The notes: a model not told the origin generated them from the sequence alone. Shown: positions 45,564 to 54,651, counted from the stretch's first letter. The stretch: 64,000 bases of DNA from Reinekea sp. G2M2-21 (GCF_015687175.1 NZ_JADPQG010000001.1:310001-374000), one strand, 5' to 3'. Program-made: numbers and translations.

Positions 45564-45908
45564 ATGAAATGGCTGCTACAGACTCGTCAACCGATTCATT
45601 TTCAAGTGTCCATCCGGATCGAACAGGGCGTTTTGGTGTATGTCCGCGAAAACGGTGCGCTAACCCAGATCGACATTGATCAGTTAAGGTTGGCTGAGCT
45701 GCGTGTTCTCAACCAAGGACTTTACTGGTACCTGGTCGATGAACAGGGCAACTTTGTTTTGCTGCCAGAGTCTTTGGCGGACATCGGTGTCGTTCGCCGT
45801 TATCTCTCTTCGTGGCGGGGGTTTAATTACGATGGTCTGCTGCGGTTCGATGCCAGTCAACAGCAAACGCTCAGGCTTTGGCCATTGGCCGACCGAAAGG
45901 CCGCCTGA
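45564..45908 (+). CDS. Small protein of unknown function directly after motY
   Basis: This 114-residue protein starts on the base after the motY stop codon, so it is in the same operon. It has no signal peptide or membrane helix. It looks like an alternating alpha/beta protein (MKWLLQTRQPIHFQVSIRIE, LNQGLYWYLVDEQGNFVLLP, SSWRGFNYDGLLRFD). I do not recognise the family. The position suggests a link to flagellar function, but there is no direct sequence evidence. Confidence 0.6.
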   Translation: MKWLLQTRQPIHFQVSIRIEQGVLVYVRENGALTQIDIDQLRLAELRVLNQGLYWYLVDEQGNFVLLPESLADIGVVRRYLSSWRGFNYDGLLRFDASQQQTLRLWPLADRKAA

Positions 45909-45927
45909 TTCGTTAGAGAACGACCCA

Positions 45928-48900
45928 TCAACGGAAACCCGGGCGTTGAAAGAGAATGGGCGAACGTCCCTGGTAGTCACCAAACAACAAATATGTCGAA
46001 GTTGGGGCCAGTTCACTGTTTTCCAGAATGCCATTGCCGTTTGCGTCACCTTGCCAGTACCAGGTTAACCAATCCGGAATGTCCGCATCAACCTGTAGCA
46101 CCCCTTGCAAGCTTACTGGGCTGTTGATGGATAATAACCCCAGACCATTACTCAACGTCGCCCCAAGCCCTCCGCGGTCAGTTAAGCTGTTATCCGCCAG
46201 ATCCGCAACGTCGTTGCTGTCACCGGGGCATCCGGCAATGGTGCAAGCACCACCGGTGTAATCCAATCCGGCGATTGTTGTTCTGCCCAGAGCGGACTCA
46301 GCGGTTTGAATGGCAAAGGTCGCTTCACCACCGGAAAAAGCAGAAAGGTATTCTAAGGTGAGCGGAATGTAGGCGGCATTGGAACTGGCGTCGACCTGCT
46401 CAGGCATGACAAGGCGGGCGTAATAAAGCGTGCGGTCAGCGATGTCGGCGATAACCGATTGACAGCTCCCTGAGGCATTCAGCTGGACACAAATGTCATC
46501 GATATCGGTCATTGCACTTGTCGCCAGTAGCAACGTTGGCACGGTCTTTATGGTGTCATTGGCATTAGGCCCTGCATTGTTGCGGGTCCAGTTGATGTCG
46601 TTGACGTCCGCCGTTAAGCGAATGGTGCCATCGAAATCAGTATCGTTACTGATCGTCCAATCCAGTGTGTTAGTGAGCGCGCCGCCGGTTGCCGACAGGG
46701 TTGTCGGTTTTTCCAGTGCGCCGGTTTTACTCGGAAAATTCACATAGGCGCCCACATAGTTATTCAGCGGATTGCCATTCACATCATAGGCCGTTACGTC
46801 ATAGCTGAGTCCACTCAGGCTATTCGACTGACCCTGATAGACCGATCCTGTATTACTCCACTGTGCAGTGTTGGCGTTGACTTCGGTAACCTGCAAGTAG
46901 GCCGGTGTAAAGCGACCGACATTCACAGCATTGCTGGTAATGGATGTGCCAAAGCCCATGAAGTCGTCGATGCGCGCCCGCAGGTTGATATTGCCAACTT
47001 CACTGTAAGACACTCCGTTACCCGACCTCATGACAATAGTATCCAGGCTGCCGTTGCTGTCGGAGTCTTCACCTTGCCATTGTGTTGCCGACGAAAGGTT
47101 AGGGCCATCACCCGAAAGCGCGCCCAGTGTTCCGCCTGTAGGGCCAATTAACGTCGTGGCCGACCAGTCGATATCATACAGCCCAGCCACCCGTCCAAAA
47201 CTCTCCAAGGGATTACTGTTCGCATCCAACGCTTGCAGTGTGGTGGCAAACAGCTCGCCTGCTTTGGCGAATTTTGTAACACCATCGTTGTCGGCGTTGA
47301 GCGCATTTTTAACAGAAGTGATCGCAAGGCTGGCCGGACTGACCTGCAGCACAACCGAGCCGGTGATGGTCAGTGCACTGGGGTTGCCATCCACATCAGG
47401 AACATTGGGTGTCGTGACAGTCAGTTGCTGCGTGCCAATATCGGGTGCCGTTAGAGCGATACCGGTTGCTGTGCTATTCGCCGAAAAGGTTACGCCCAGT
47501 GTAGTGGTATTGTTACCGGCAACCTGGTTTTCCGGATTTGCTAAGCTCGTTGCGGTGGCAGCCTGTTGCCAGGTCACCTGTTGCCCTGCTGCGCAGCTGG
47601 CGGGGTTACTGCAGGTCGTGCCAATGTTACTGGTCAATGTTGCGCTGTTGGCTAAAAACGCCTGACATTGCCCGGTGGCTTCATCCGTTTTTATGGCTCG
47701 CATCAATATGTTGGTCAGAGGTTGGCCAGCGGTCATCGAGAAACGGGTAACACTGGTGTTGGGCGCTGCGGTCGAGAAAAACCGATAAGCCACATCCACG
47801 AAATCAACGTCGCAGTCGGACTGTCGTGCTCCAGAGACGTAACATTGAACCGGGTCGGTGGTTAAAGGTTTCAACGCCGGCAAAGAGTCGATTACACCCA
47901 GTGTATAGGTTCCGGCAGTCGTTTGCTGGAAAGCAAAGCTGTCACCGCTGCTGTAACCGGATTTGATATTGCTGCCTGCCCAACCGGTTACCGGCGCGAA
48001 AGTGGTGTCGACCGGGTCACTGATTTGCGTAGAACAGTCCGTATTCAAGCAGGCTCTCGCGGCAATGTTAAGCGGTTCGCAAGTAAGCCCCTGATCGTAA
48101 TCCCGATCCAACTCATAGTGATCAATGTAGTAGGCTGGCTCAATGGTATTTGCGCATACTTCTAGGTTATCGATTTCATGTGCGTTAGTGGCGCCCCCAG
48201 TTGACCCTGTTAGCGTTACGTACATTTTTTGCGGAATAGCTGCCTGACCACTTTGCGCCAGTAAATCGAATGTCGACACGATATCGACAAAACCTGTACC
48301 GGTATCACGCTCAATCGTGACAAAAGCATTTGTGCCATTTTCGTGGTCAATGGTCACGCGGTAGCGATGCCCCGTAGACGTTTCAACCCCTGGTGACAAT
48401 GTCGACGGCAACACACCAGAGCCCGGTGTTTGTCCGTTGGATGTAATGTAGTTGTAGCCCGTTGTACCCGCACCAGAACCTCGAATGGTAATGGTTTCGC
48501 GCACTCGGGTGGTAAATCCGCCGCTTTTATTGCCATCTGTTTGGTTCAAGAAGTTGCCGTATTCGTCAAAGCCGACCGCCATCCAACCGCCCGCAAAACC
48601 ACTGATGGCATCTTTTTGTGCGTATCCCAGAGAGCCGCCGTAGCCGCCAGGTTGTGGGACTTCGTTGGCATCTGAAAACACCAGAGCCAGACCATCACCC
48701 CCATCAGACGGGTCGCCATAAGCAAAGTAATCAAACTCAACCACAATTTTATTGCCCGCACTGGGGAACAAACGAAACAGTGTGGCGGCGGTGGATACGT
48801 TGCCGGAGTCATCGTTTATGCGTAGCCGGTTATTGACGATACGAGGGTCGCCGAAGGCGCCGCTGCGGCTACTGACCGCCCAGTCACTGCCCAGTGTTGC

Positions 48901-50616
48901 GCGCTGATAGTCATCGGTAAAACAAACGCTGGGTTTTGGTGGCGTACAAGATCGCACAGAACCATCGAGATTCTGGCCGTTCGCCTGCAACGTGTAGATC
49001 TCTTCGATCTCCACAGCATTTAGAACTTCATTGAAAACGATGAACTCATCGATCAGGCCATTAAGAAAGACCAACGAGCCGCCGGAGTCTTCGATGAGCC
49101 CAATCCAACGAAACAGGTACGTGACGTCTCCGGTTTCGGTGGTGTAGCTGTGGTCCAGAAAGCCATCAATATAGATGTTGGCCGCTCCGGAAATGGAATC
49201 CCAACTCAGCGCGACGTGATGATAGGTGTTGTCGTTGATGTAACTGTTCGTTAAAGGTGGGGATATTTGGGTGTTGCCTTTGGACATGGTTATACGGCCG
49301 CTGCCATCGATACTGCCCCAGAAAACATCATTACCCCCTCCATTTTCTTCATAACCGGTGATCACAGGAGCGCGCCATGGTCTTGAATCTCCTGTATAGC
49401 CATTAGGCACTTTCAACCAAAAACTTAGGGTAGCCGATGAGCGTAGTGGGGATAATCCGGGCGATTCGATGTATTGGTCAACGCCATTAAAACTGGCTGC
49501 GTTGCAAATGGCACCGTCGACTGAAGGCAAAATGCCCGCTCGCCCAGTGCCATGTGCAGCCGTTATAGACGAATCAATGACTTCTTCGGCAGTGCCATTC
49601 CACGTTATTTCGTCAAAGCGGTATTCCAGGACTGGTGCAGGGATAGAGACTTGAGGTGTTAAACAAACATCATCGATATGCCAGTAGTCATAGTCGCCAT
49701 TACTGCCGGCCACTTTGTTCCATCTTAATTGGAATTTGTTGTGCAGCTGGGTCCCCGAAAATATGACGGATAAACTAAAAATTTCTCCTGGGGTGCCACC
49801 TCCTAAATAGGTTGCAACGGTATTCCAGCTTCCACTGGCATTCAGGTATTCAACCTGTAAGTTTTCCCCGTTATCTGGTAATTCGCTGAAACTGCCACCG
49901 CGTCTGATCCACGCGGTTAATAAAACTTCATCATCACTGGCGATATTGAAGGATTGGGTAGTGACAACTACTTGTCTGTTACGAAGGTAAAGGCTTTGGG
50001 TCCCGGAAGAGGCCGTGTCTGAGTTTGTGCCCGCTTCGCCTCGACCCGTAATGGTCCAATCCGTTGGCATGCCAGCTTCAAAATTTTCGCAGTAACTAGA
50101 ATTTAAAACCGGATTACCGGCGCCGCAGTAGGGGGTATAGTCCACCGGGTTTGTGCCCGAGCAGGAGCCGGTAACACCGGATCCATTACCGAAATTAAGC
50201 GTTGCACCGGCGGTGACATCGCCTACGACAATCGCTGTATTGTTGAAGGTAATATTCGCGCCGCCTACCAGATCCGCGTACATCAGCGAACCGTTTCCAA
50301 TGCTGACATTACCTCCAACCTGAAACAGCAAACTAAAAGTACCGGTGACATTAACGTTGAAATTGTTTCCAGCGGTAAAATTCGCCCCGACCTGAACGAT
50401 GACATCTTGCGTGAGGACTAACTCGTCATTATTGCCGAAAACCAAATCCGCAGAATTGCACTGAATGACATTGCCAAACACACCACAGCCCGCAAAGGGT
50501 CCGGTTGCGGTATTCACTGCAGGTAGGGTGTAGGTTACCGCAAAAGACAAACTTGGCATCAAGCACAAGATGAATGACACGAATAAAAGTCGACTTACTT
50601 CAGAAATTCTTTTCAA
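45928..50616 (-). CDS. mshQ: MSHA biogenesis protein MshQ, large lectin-like surface protein
   Basis: This 1562-residue protein is the last msh gene. It has a signal peptide (about 1-26), a beta-rich N-terminal region (about 30-165), a CENFEAG MAM-like domain (about 176-325), a LamG-like domain (about 335-550: NAASFNGVDQYIESPGLSPL, WDSISGAANIYIDGFLDHSY), an L-type-lectin-like domain (about 570-845: YQRATLGSDWAVSSRSGAFG, FDYFAYGDPSDGGDGLALVF), and a DUF6701 region (about 860-1550) typical of MshQ. The number of carbohydrate-binding-type folds suggests an adhesive role at the pilus tip or surface. It is transcribed with mshP upstream. Confidence 0.9.
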   Translation of the reverse strand: MKRISEVSRLLFVSFILCLMPSLSFAVTYTLPAVNTATGPFAGCGVFGNVIQCNSADLVFGNNDELVLTQDVIVQVGANFTAGNNFNVNVTGTFSLLFQVGGNVSIGNGSLMYADLVGGANITFNNTAIVVGDVTAGATLNFGNGSGVTGSCSGTNPVDYTPYCGAGNPVLNSSYCENFEAGMPTDWTITGRGEAGTNSDTASSGTQSLYLRNRQVVVTTQSFNIASDDEVLLTAWIRRGGSFSELPDNGENLQVEYLNASGSWNTVATYLGGGTPGEIFSLSVIFSGTQLHNKFQLRWNKVAGSNGDYDYWHIDDVCLTPQVSIPAPVLEYRFDEITWNGTAEEVIDSSITAAHGTGRAGILPSVDGAICNAASFNGVDQYIESPGLSPLRSSATLSFWLKVPNGYTGDSRPWRAPVITGYEENGGGNDVFWGSIDGSGRITMSKGNTQISPPLTNSYINDNTYHHVALSWDSISGAANIYIDGFLDHSYTTETGDVTYLFRWIGLIEDSGGSLVFLNGLIDEFIVFNEVLNAVEIEEIYTLQANGQNLDGSVRSCTPPKPSVCFTDDYQRATLGSDWAVSSRSGAFGDPRIVNNRLRINDDSGNVSTAATLFRLFPSAGNKIVVEFDYFAYGDPSDGGDGLALVFSDANEVPQPGGYGGSLGYAQKDAISGFAGGWMAVGFDEYGNFLNQTDGNKSGGFTTRVRETITIRGSGAGTTGYNYITSNGQTPGSGVLPSTLSPGVETSTGHRYRVTIDHENGTNAFVTIERDTGTGFVDIVSTFDLLAQSGQAAIPQKMYVTLTGSTGGATNAHEIDNLEVCANTIEPAYYIDHYELDRDYDQGLTCEPLNIAARACLNTDCSTQISDPVDTTFAPVTGWAGSNIKSGYSSGDSFAFQQTTAGTYTLGVIDSLPALKPLTTDPVQCYVSGARQSDCDVDFVDVAYRFFSTAAPNTSVTRFSMTAGQPLTNILMRAIKTDEATGQCQAFLANSATLTSNIGTTCSNPASCAAGQQVTWQQAATATSLANPENQVAGNNTTTLGVTFSANSTATGIALTAPDIGTQQLTVTTPNVPDVDGNPSALTITGSVVLQVSPASLAITSVKNALNADNDGVTKFAKAGELFATTLQALDANSNPLESFGRVAGLYDIDWSATTLIGPTGGTLGALSGDGPNLSSATQWQGEDSDSNGSLDTIVMRSGNGVSYSEVGNINLRARIDDFMGFGTSITSNAVNVGRFTPAYLQVTEVNANTAQWSNTGSVYQGQSNSLSGLSYDVTAYDVNGNPLNNYVGAYVNFPSKTGALEKPTTLSATGGALTNTLDWTISNDTDFDGTIRLTADVNDINWTRNNAGPNANDTIKTVPTLLLATSAMTDIDDICVQLNASGSCQSVIADIADRTLYYARLVMPEQVDASSNAAYIPLTLEYLSAFSGGEATFAIQTAESALGRTTIAGLDYTGGACTIAGCPGDSNDVADLADNSLTDRGGLGATLSNGLGLLSINSPVSLQGVLQVDADIPDWLTWYWQGDANGNGILENSELAPTSTYLLFGDYQGRSPILFQRPGFR

Positions 50617-50674
50617 TCTAACTCATCCTAACTGTTATCTGCTTGCAACTCTTAAAGGGTTTGAATTGTCAGCG

Positions 50675-51073
50675 CTACAGTTCAACCGTGGTTTTTTGAT
50701 TGACCCAAACATAGTCCGGGGTATCTACCGTGCCATACTCAACGTCCACCGATAGTTCGAAAATATTGACGGCTTGTGAGGTTCGATTATAGCTGTTTTG
50801 AGTGCAACTCAGATTGATCGTGTAGTCCGCATATGCCGGAACAGTAATCGAACCTTGTAAACTCGGAGCAGTACAGTTGCTTCCGGAAATCAACAACTGC
50901 ACGCCATAATCAATTGCCGCCAGTGCTGCAGCGTTTGCGCGCATCTGCAACAGGTTTTGCGTGGTTTGTTGCGAGCCGCGTAAACTCAGAGTTGCCAGCA
51001 AGATCAGCGCTGCGCCAATGACGACAACCAGGAATATAGCGGCAATCAAAGCGATGCCTCGTTGGGTTCTCAT
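50675..51073 (-). CDS. mshP: MSHA biogenesis protein MshP
   Basis: MshP (132 residues) is a PilX-like minor pilin-class protein. It begins MRTQRGIALIAAIFLVVVIG with a prepilin-like leader and hydrophobic helix, followed by a short globular part with two cysteines (GSNCTAP and LSCTQN). It lies 59 nt upstream of mshQ and overlaps mshO by 4 nt. Confidence 0.85.
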   Translation of the reverse strand: MRTQRGIALIAAIFLVVVIGAALILLATLSLRGSQQTTQNLLQMRANAAALAAIDYGVQLLISGSNCTAPSLQGSITVPAYADYTINLSCTQNSYNRTSQAVNIFELSVDVEYGTVDTPDYVWVNQKTTVEL

Positions 51074-51978
51074 GACGCATTCTCCAGTATGATTTTGTCA
51101 ATCAACCGGATGCTTTCAGTACCGGCACCTATGCCTAAGGTGACTTTCAATTGCGGTGGGCTGTATGTGGTTCCGGCAACTAACTCAAATTCACAATCCA
51201 ACACATGATCTACCACTATTGAGCGTGCCGCCGTGGCCGTGCGGCCCGCAAAATTGGTTGTACCTAACGTTGTATAGTTGGAAACCCGGTACAGCACGCC
51301 AGCGCTGGTATCACACTCGTAGGCTTTTGGGCCGTTAAAAAAATACGCGCGGAAGTAGGGCGAGTGGCTACCAAAATCGTGATTACCGGTCAGGGTGATG
51401 GTGGTCAGTGGACCGGTATTTTCGCTGCCGGTTGGGTTGGCTGTAGCGCTGGCAATGGCGGCCAGACTACCGGTGCCCAGAGTCAGGTTGTTCTGCCAGT
51501 CATTGATGGCGGCAGTGGCGTTGGCGGTGCCGATACTGACATAGTCGGCAAAGCTGGTCAGGTTGGGAATGTTCGCGAACACGTCAAAGCTGACATCGTT
51601 ATTGGGTTGCAAGCGATCAAAGCCGGAAAGGTTTTTATCCCGATAGCGGGCGGCCAAGTGGGAGGCGTCGGTACTCAATCCCAAAAACTCGACAACCTGA
51701 TTCGCGCCTGCCGCCGGTTCGCTGCCATAAATCGAGTTCGGCACAGCGTAAGCCAGGTCGTTTTTTAAATGGAACAGCGCAAACTCTGCCTGCTGCACCC
51801 ATTCGGCGCGGTCAGTAGATTGTGCGACAGCACTGAATTTATTACCGATCAATGGGGTAATCACGGCTCCGATAATCCCCATTATCACGATCACCATGAC
51901 CAGTTCCGTAAGCGTAAAGCCCGCAAACGAGGTTAAGGTTTTTTTGGGCTTGATTACGGGACTTACCGTCCGTTTCAT
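51070..51978 (-). CDS. mshO: MSHA biogenesis protein MshO (prepilin-like)
   Basis: MshO is a prepilin-class protein of 302 residues with the leader sequence ending FAGFTLTELVMVIVIMGIIG. The processing site falls between Gly and Phe. The ATG at 51978 has GGAG 6 nt upstream on the coding strand; an upstream extension to 52095 would run back into mshD and is rejected. It overlaps mshD by 4 nt and mshP by 4 nt. Confidence 0.85.
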   Translation of the reverse strand: MKRTVSPVIKPKKTLTSFAGFTLTELVMVIVIMGIIGAVITPLIGNKFSAVAQSTDRAEWVQQAEFALFHLKNDLAYAVPNSIYGSEPAAGANQVVEFLGLSTDASHLAARYRDKNLSGFDRLQPNNDVSFDVFANIPNLTSFADYVSIGTANATAAINDWQNNLTLGTGSLAAIASATANPTGSENTGPLTTITLTGNHDFGSHSPYFRAYFFNGPKAYECDTSAGVLYRVSNYTTLGTTNFAGRTATAARSIVVDHVLDCEFELVAGTTYSPPQLKVTLGIGAGTESIRLIDKIILENAS

Positions 51979-52565
51979 ACGCAACTCCAGCTGGCAGGGC
52001 GAGCAAAGTAACTGGTGCGGTAGCCGCTTAGCAGCGTTTGTTGGCCACGTGGATCGGTCACGGTCACATCGACCCGCAGAATATCGGGCGGACATAGCGT
52101 GCCTGGGTTGGAAAGAATGCCCAGTGTCAGGCTGACGCTGTCATCAATGGAAATGCTAATCTGATAGCCCGCAAGTTCTGGAATAACTGTGCCATCGAGA
52201 GCCTGAGTCGGTTGGTTATAACCGTTGTATTCAAAGATATTGTCGAACAATAGACGATTTGTGGCGTTGGAATCTCGGGCTGCGGTGTCGGCAGCGCTGT
52301 CGTCGGCAGCGTCTCGGGAAACGCTGGGCGATAGCCGCGGATCGGCCGAAGGATCAAAAAAGGGTCTGCTCAATACTTCGCTGAGATATTGCTTAGCCAG
52401 CATTTGTGTCTGACTTTGAATCATTGGGTCGACATTACGCGCCGTTTGAAAACCCAAACCTGTCAACAGGGCGACCGAGGCAATGGAAATAATTACAATG
52501 GCGATGATCAACTCAACCAGCGTCACGCCGGTTTGCTGATGTATTGTTTTACTGGACTGCCACAT
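51975..52565 (-). CDS. mshD: MSHA pilin protein MshD (prepilin-like)
   Basis: MshD (196 residues) has the type IV prepilin N-terminus QTGVTLVELIIAIVIISIAS with Val in place of Phe at mature position 1. The remainder is a small beta-rich domain with FFDPSADPRLSPSVSRD and two C-terminal cysteines (LCPPD and the terminal SWSCV). It overlaps mshC by 17 nt and mshO by 4 nt. The order mshB-A-C-D-O-P-Q is that of Vibrio cholerae. Confidence 0.85.
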   Translation of the reverse strand: MWQSSKTIHQQTGVTLVELIIAIVIISIASVALLTGLGFQTARNVDPMIQSQTQMLAKQYLSEVLSRPFFDPSADPRLSPSVSRDAADDSAADTAARDSNATNRLLFDNIFEYNGYNQPTQALDGTVIPELAGYQISISIDDSVSLTLGILSNPGTLCPPDILRVDVTVTDPRGQQTLLSGYRTSYFARPASWSCV

Positions 52566-53139
52566 AACCCGTCATTCCATCTGCAGTAAGGGTTAATTGT
52601 TGTAACGCAATGCTCGCGTTATTGCCAACCAGATCGGCGTTGGTTAACGCAGTGCAGCCCAATGAAGTATCGGTTGGCAGTGTCGTCAAACGATACAGCT
52701 TGCCGGCTCCAGTGAAGATGAATCGTTGGTACGCGCTGGCATTGGGGGTGGTTATCTCAGTACCGGACATGCGGCTCCCAGAACCATCTTCAACAATGTC
52801 GTTGTCATTTCGATACACAAAACTGAAAAAATCCGGGTTCGCACAACCGGTTGCCGGCAGTGTGGAGGCACAATCATTGTCTGCGGAATCACCATCTCGG
52901 TCGTCATCACGCAATACCATCCAGCCCGTTGAAGACACTCGCAGTTCATGAGCGCATTGAGAAGTGACCGCGCGGTTGCGAGTCCAGCTCAAAGCGCTGA
53001 CGAAATCGGAACGATCAAAAAAGGTTGAAAAGGTGTCGTTGTTGAAAAAGCGCGGCAAGGTCACGGCGGAAAGGATGCCGAGGATAATGATGACCGTAAT
53101 GAGTTCGACTAGTGTGAAGCCGACAGTGCGTTTTTTCAT
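52549..53139 (-). CDS. mshC: MSHA pilin protein MshC (prepilin-like)
   Basis: MshC (196 residues) is a prepilin-like minor pilin with leader MKKRTVG and helix FTLVELITVIIILGILSAVT. ATG at 53139 is preferred over an in-frame TTG at 53148. The globular part is Asp/Arg rich (VLRDDDRDGDSADND) and carries several cysteines. It lies 55 nt after mshA and overlaps mshD. Confidence 0.85.
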   Translation of the reverse strand: MKKRTVGFTLVELITVIIILGILSAVTLPRFFNNDTFSTFFDRSDFVSALSWTRNRAVTSQCAHELRVSSTGWMVLRDDDRDGDSADNDCASTLPATGCANPDFFSFVYRNDNDIVEDGSGSRMSGTEITTPNASAYQRFIFTGAGKLYRLTTLPTDTSLGCTALTNADLVGNNASIALQQLTLTADGMTGYVAVQ

Positions 53140-53193
53140 TGTTTGCAATAATGAAATGCCTCATGGAGGCATTCCATGCTTATTTAAAACTGG

Positions 53194-53715
53194 TTAATCA
53201 CACCAGGCATTTGCATTATCCCAGGTGCCTGTAAAAAAGGTGGGGGTTCCATTTGCGGTAGCTGCTTCTTGATAATAAAAACAATCTTCGCCATCTACTG
53301 TGCTTGAAGTAACATGCATTTGAGCTGCAGCTGCAGTTGCAACTGCGGCTGTAGTTGGCGCGTCAGTATAGGTAACTGTAAAATCTGCCGTTAGGTTAGC
53401 AGCGTCCGCTGCGTCTAAGTCCGCTACTACACCGGATACGGCAGGGTATCCAAATTTTAAAAGATAGTTACTGCCCTCCATAGAAACTGTTGCTCCAACA
53501 GCCGCTTGATCCAAACCCGTTGTGCCCTGAGCGAGTGATGATGCGTGCATAATGGCTGACGTGCTTTTCATGGAAGCCAATGCCCCATCGAGAGCTGCAT
53601 CATTTGCTTCATTGGATAAGTCTGCAAATCGTGGGAGTGCGAAGGCCGACAAAATACCCAGAATGACGATGACCATAATGAGTTCAATCAGTGTAAAACC
53701 TGCTTGTTTTTTCAT
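53194..53715 (-). CDS. mshA: MSHA major pilin subunit MshA
   Basis: MshA (173 residues) is the major pilin of the mannose-sensitive haemagglutinin pilus, used for surface attachment. The leader MKKQAG is followed by FTLIELIMVIVILGILSAFA, then LPRFADLSNEANDAALDGAL, a conserved MshA segment. Two cysteines (GEDCFYY and NAWCD at the very end) form the usual C-terminal pair. An Ala-rich run (TTAAVATAAAAQ) precedes the first Cys. It is in the operon 94 nt after mshB. Confidence 0.9.
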   Translation of the reverse strand: MKKQAGFTLIELIMVIVILGILSAFALPRFADLSNEANDAALDGALASMKSTSAIMHASSLAQGTTGLDQAAVGATVSMEGSNYLLKFGYPAVSGVVADLDAADAANLTADFTVTYTDAPTTAAVATAAAAQMHVTSSTVDGEDCFYYQEAATANGTPTFFTGTWDNANAWCD

Positions 53716-53809
53716 GTTATTTAAACCTTTTGTTGAATCGAAATAGTTTTTCGAAGTTTAGTCGGTAAATCTGCAAAGTAAATGCACACTTAATGTTTTA
53801 CTTTAACTA

Positions 53810-54337
53810 TCAGCTGCAAGTGTTGGCAGTAGTGTCATATGTTAATACGCCATTCGAGAATATAGGGTCATCCCCAGCTGTGGTGGGCGGTTGGTAAGAC
53901 ACACAACGCGTACCCGAATGCAGGATAATGACATCGTCAACCGCATTGGCACGGGTATTATCAGTTGTTGTGCCGGTTCCGTTCGCGTTGTAAGCAATGC
54001 TGATTTCATTATCAATTTCCATCAGTGCTTCCAGGCCGATAAAAGTCGTGCCGTTACCGGCGGGCCGTGCAACCGGATAACCGTTAACCATAAAAATGTC
54101 TTTGGTATCGATAGTGACGTCGCCTTGAGCGTCAGCCGCCTCGGTGCGTGCGTAGACGTTACCAATGCGGGCGGCAGATTTCATTGATGTCAGTGCGCCT
54201 TTCAATACCGCTTGTGTGGCTTTTTCTTCCAAATTAAATAAACGTGGCAAAGCTGTCGCAGTTAATACCGACAAAATCACAATGACGATGACCAGTTCAA
54301 CCAGTGTGAAGCCTGATTGATTGCGTTGGTTAAGCAT
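53810..54337 (-). CDS. mshB: MSHA pilin protein MshB (prepilin-like)
   Basis: MshB (175 residues) has the prepilin leader MLNQRNQSG and helix FTLVELVIVIVILSVLTATA, then LPRLFNLEEKATQAVLKGAL like MshA. Two cysteines lie near the C-terminus (TRCVSYQPP and the final NTCS). It is the first gene of the pilin half of the msh locus; the secretion half (mshH to mshG) is not adjacent. Discrimination between MshB and a second MshA-like pilin is by order only. Confidence 0.8.
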   Translation of the reverse strand: MLNQRNQSGFTLVELVIVIVILSVLTATALPRLFNLEEKATQAVLKGALTSMKSAARIGNVYARTEAADAQGDVTIDTKDIFMVNGYPVARPAGNGTTFIGLEALMEIDNEISIAYNANGTGTTTDNTRANAVDDVIILHSGTRCVSYQPPTTAGDDPIFSNGVLTYDTTANTCS

Positions 54338-54439
54338 TAGACTACTCCTAGTTTCAAAAACGATAGACCCGTTGCCACTCGCCTCAACATCTAGTTCGTG
54401 CGCCGTTCAAGAACGGGTTTGAAGCCCTTTTCGTTGGTT

Positions 54440-54455
54440 TGCAATTTTTGTGACA
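54440..54455 (-). promoter_or_regulatory. Weak sigma-54-like promoter candidate for the msh genes
   Basis: On the minus strand TGTCACAAAAATTGCA matches the sigma-54 consensus except for T in place of the second G at -24, which is normally nearly invariant. It lies about 100 nt before mshB. The overlapping CRP-type palindrome offers a competing reading. Confidence 0.3.
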
Positions 54456-54464
54456 AGTTTCACA
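54449..54464. promoter_or_regulatory. CRP/Vfr-type palindrome upstream of mshB
   Basis: TGTGACAAGTTTCACA carries both half-sites of the CRP consensus (TGTGA-N6-TCACA) without mismatch. It lies 112 nt before the mshB start and is far from pgi, which reads away on the same strand. Control of pilus genes by cAMP-CRP is known in several gammaproteobacteria; here it is inferred from the site alone. Confidence 0.65.
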
Positions 54465-54651
54465 TTTTACGTTGAAAAAAGGTAAATGCCCATTTTTAGC
54501 GGTGTTCAGAGTCTTGGGATAGCAGACGAAGACAAATTAACGTGTATTGACAAGGTCTATCGGTGACAAAAGATTGGCAAAGGTGACAAAACTGGTCAGT
54601 TGGTCAGAATCAAAAGTAAGTAGGAGTTTTAACAGAGAGAATGCTTTGACC

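Larger units (their letters stand above)
54338..54651. other. Regulatory intergenic region upstream of mshB
   Basis: This gene-free stretch contains a CRP-type palindrome (54449-54464), an overlapping weak sigma-54-like sequence on the minus strand (54440-54455), a 14-bp dyad CCGTTC-AA-GAACGG (54403-54416), and four copies of TGACAA at 54451, 54548, 54564 and 54584, the last two within the direct repeat GGTGACAAAA. No small ORF is supported. Confidence 0.6.

Noticed and set aside
45928-50616. Plus-strand frames of 60-211 codons opposite mshQ.
   Set aside because: They lie wholly inside the mshQ gene, whose protein has clear signal peptide and domains. The opposite frames are Val/Ser/Ala-rich antisense products.
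54548-54591. Short direct repeats that might be a CRISPR array.
   Set aside because: The repeat unit is only 10 bp, with two extended copies and no regular spacers; it fits a transcription-factor site better.
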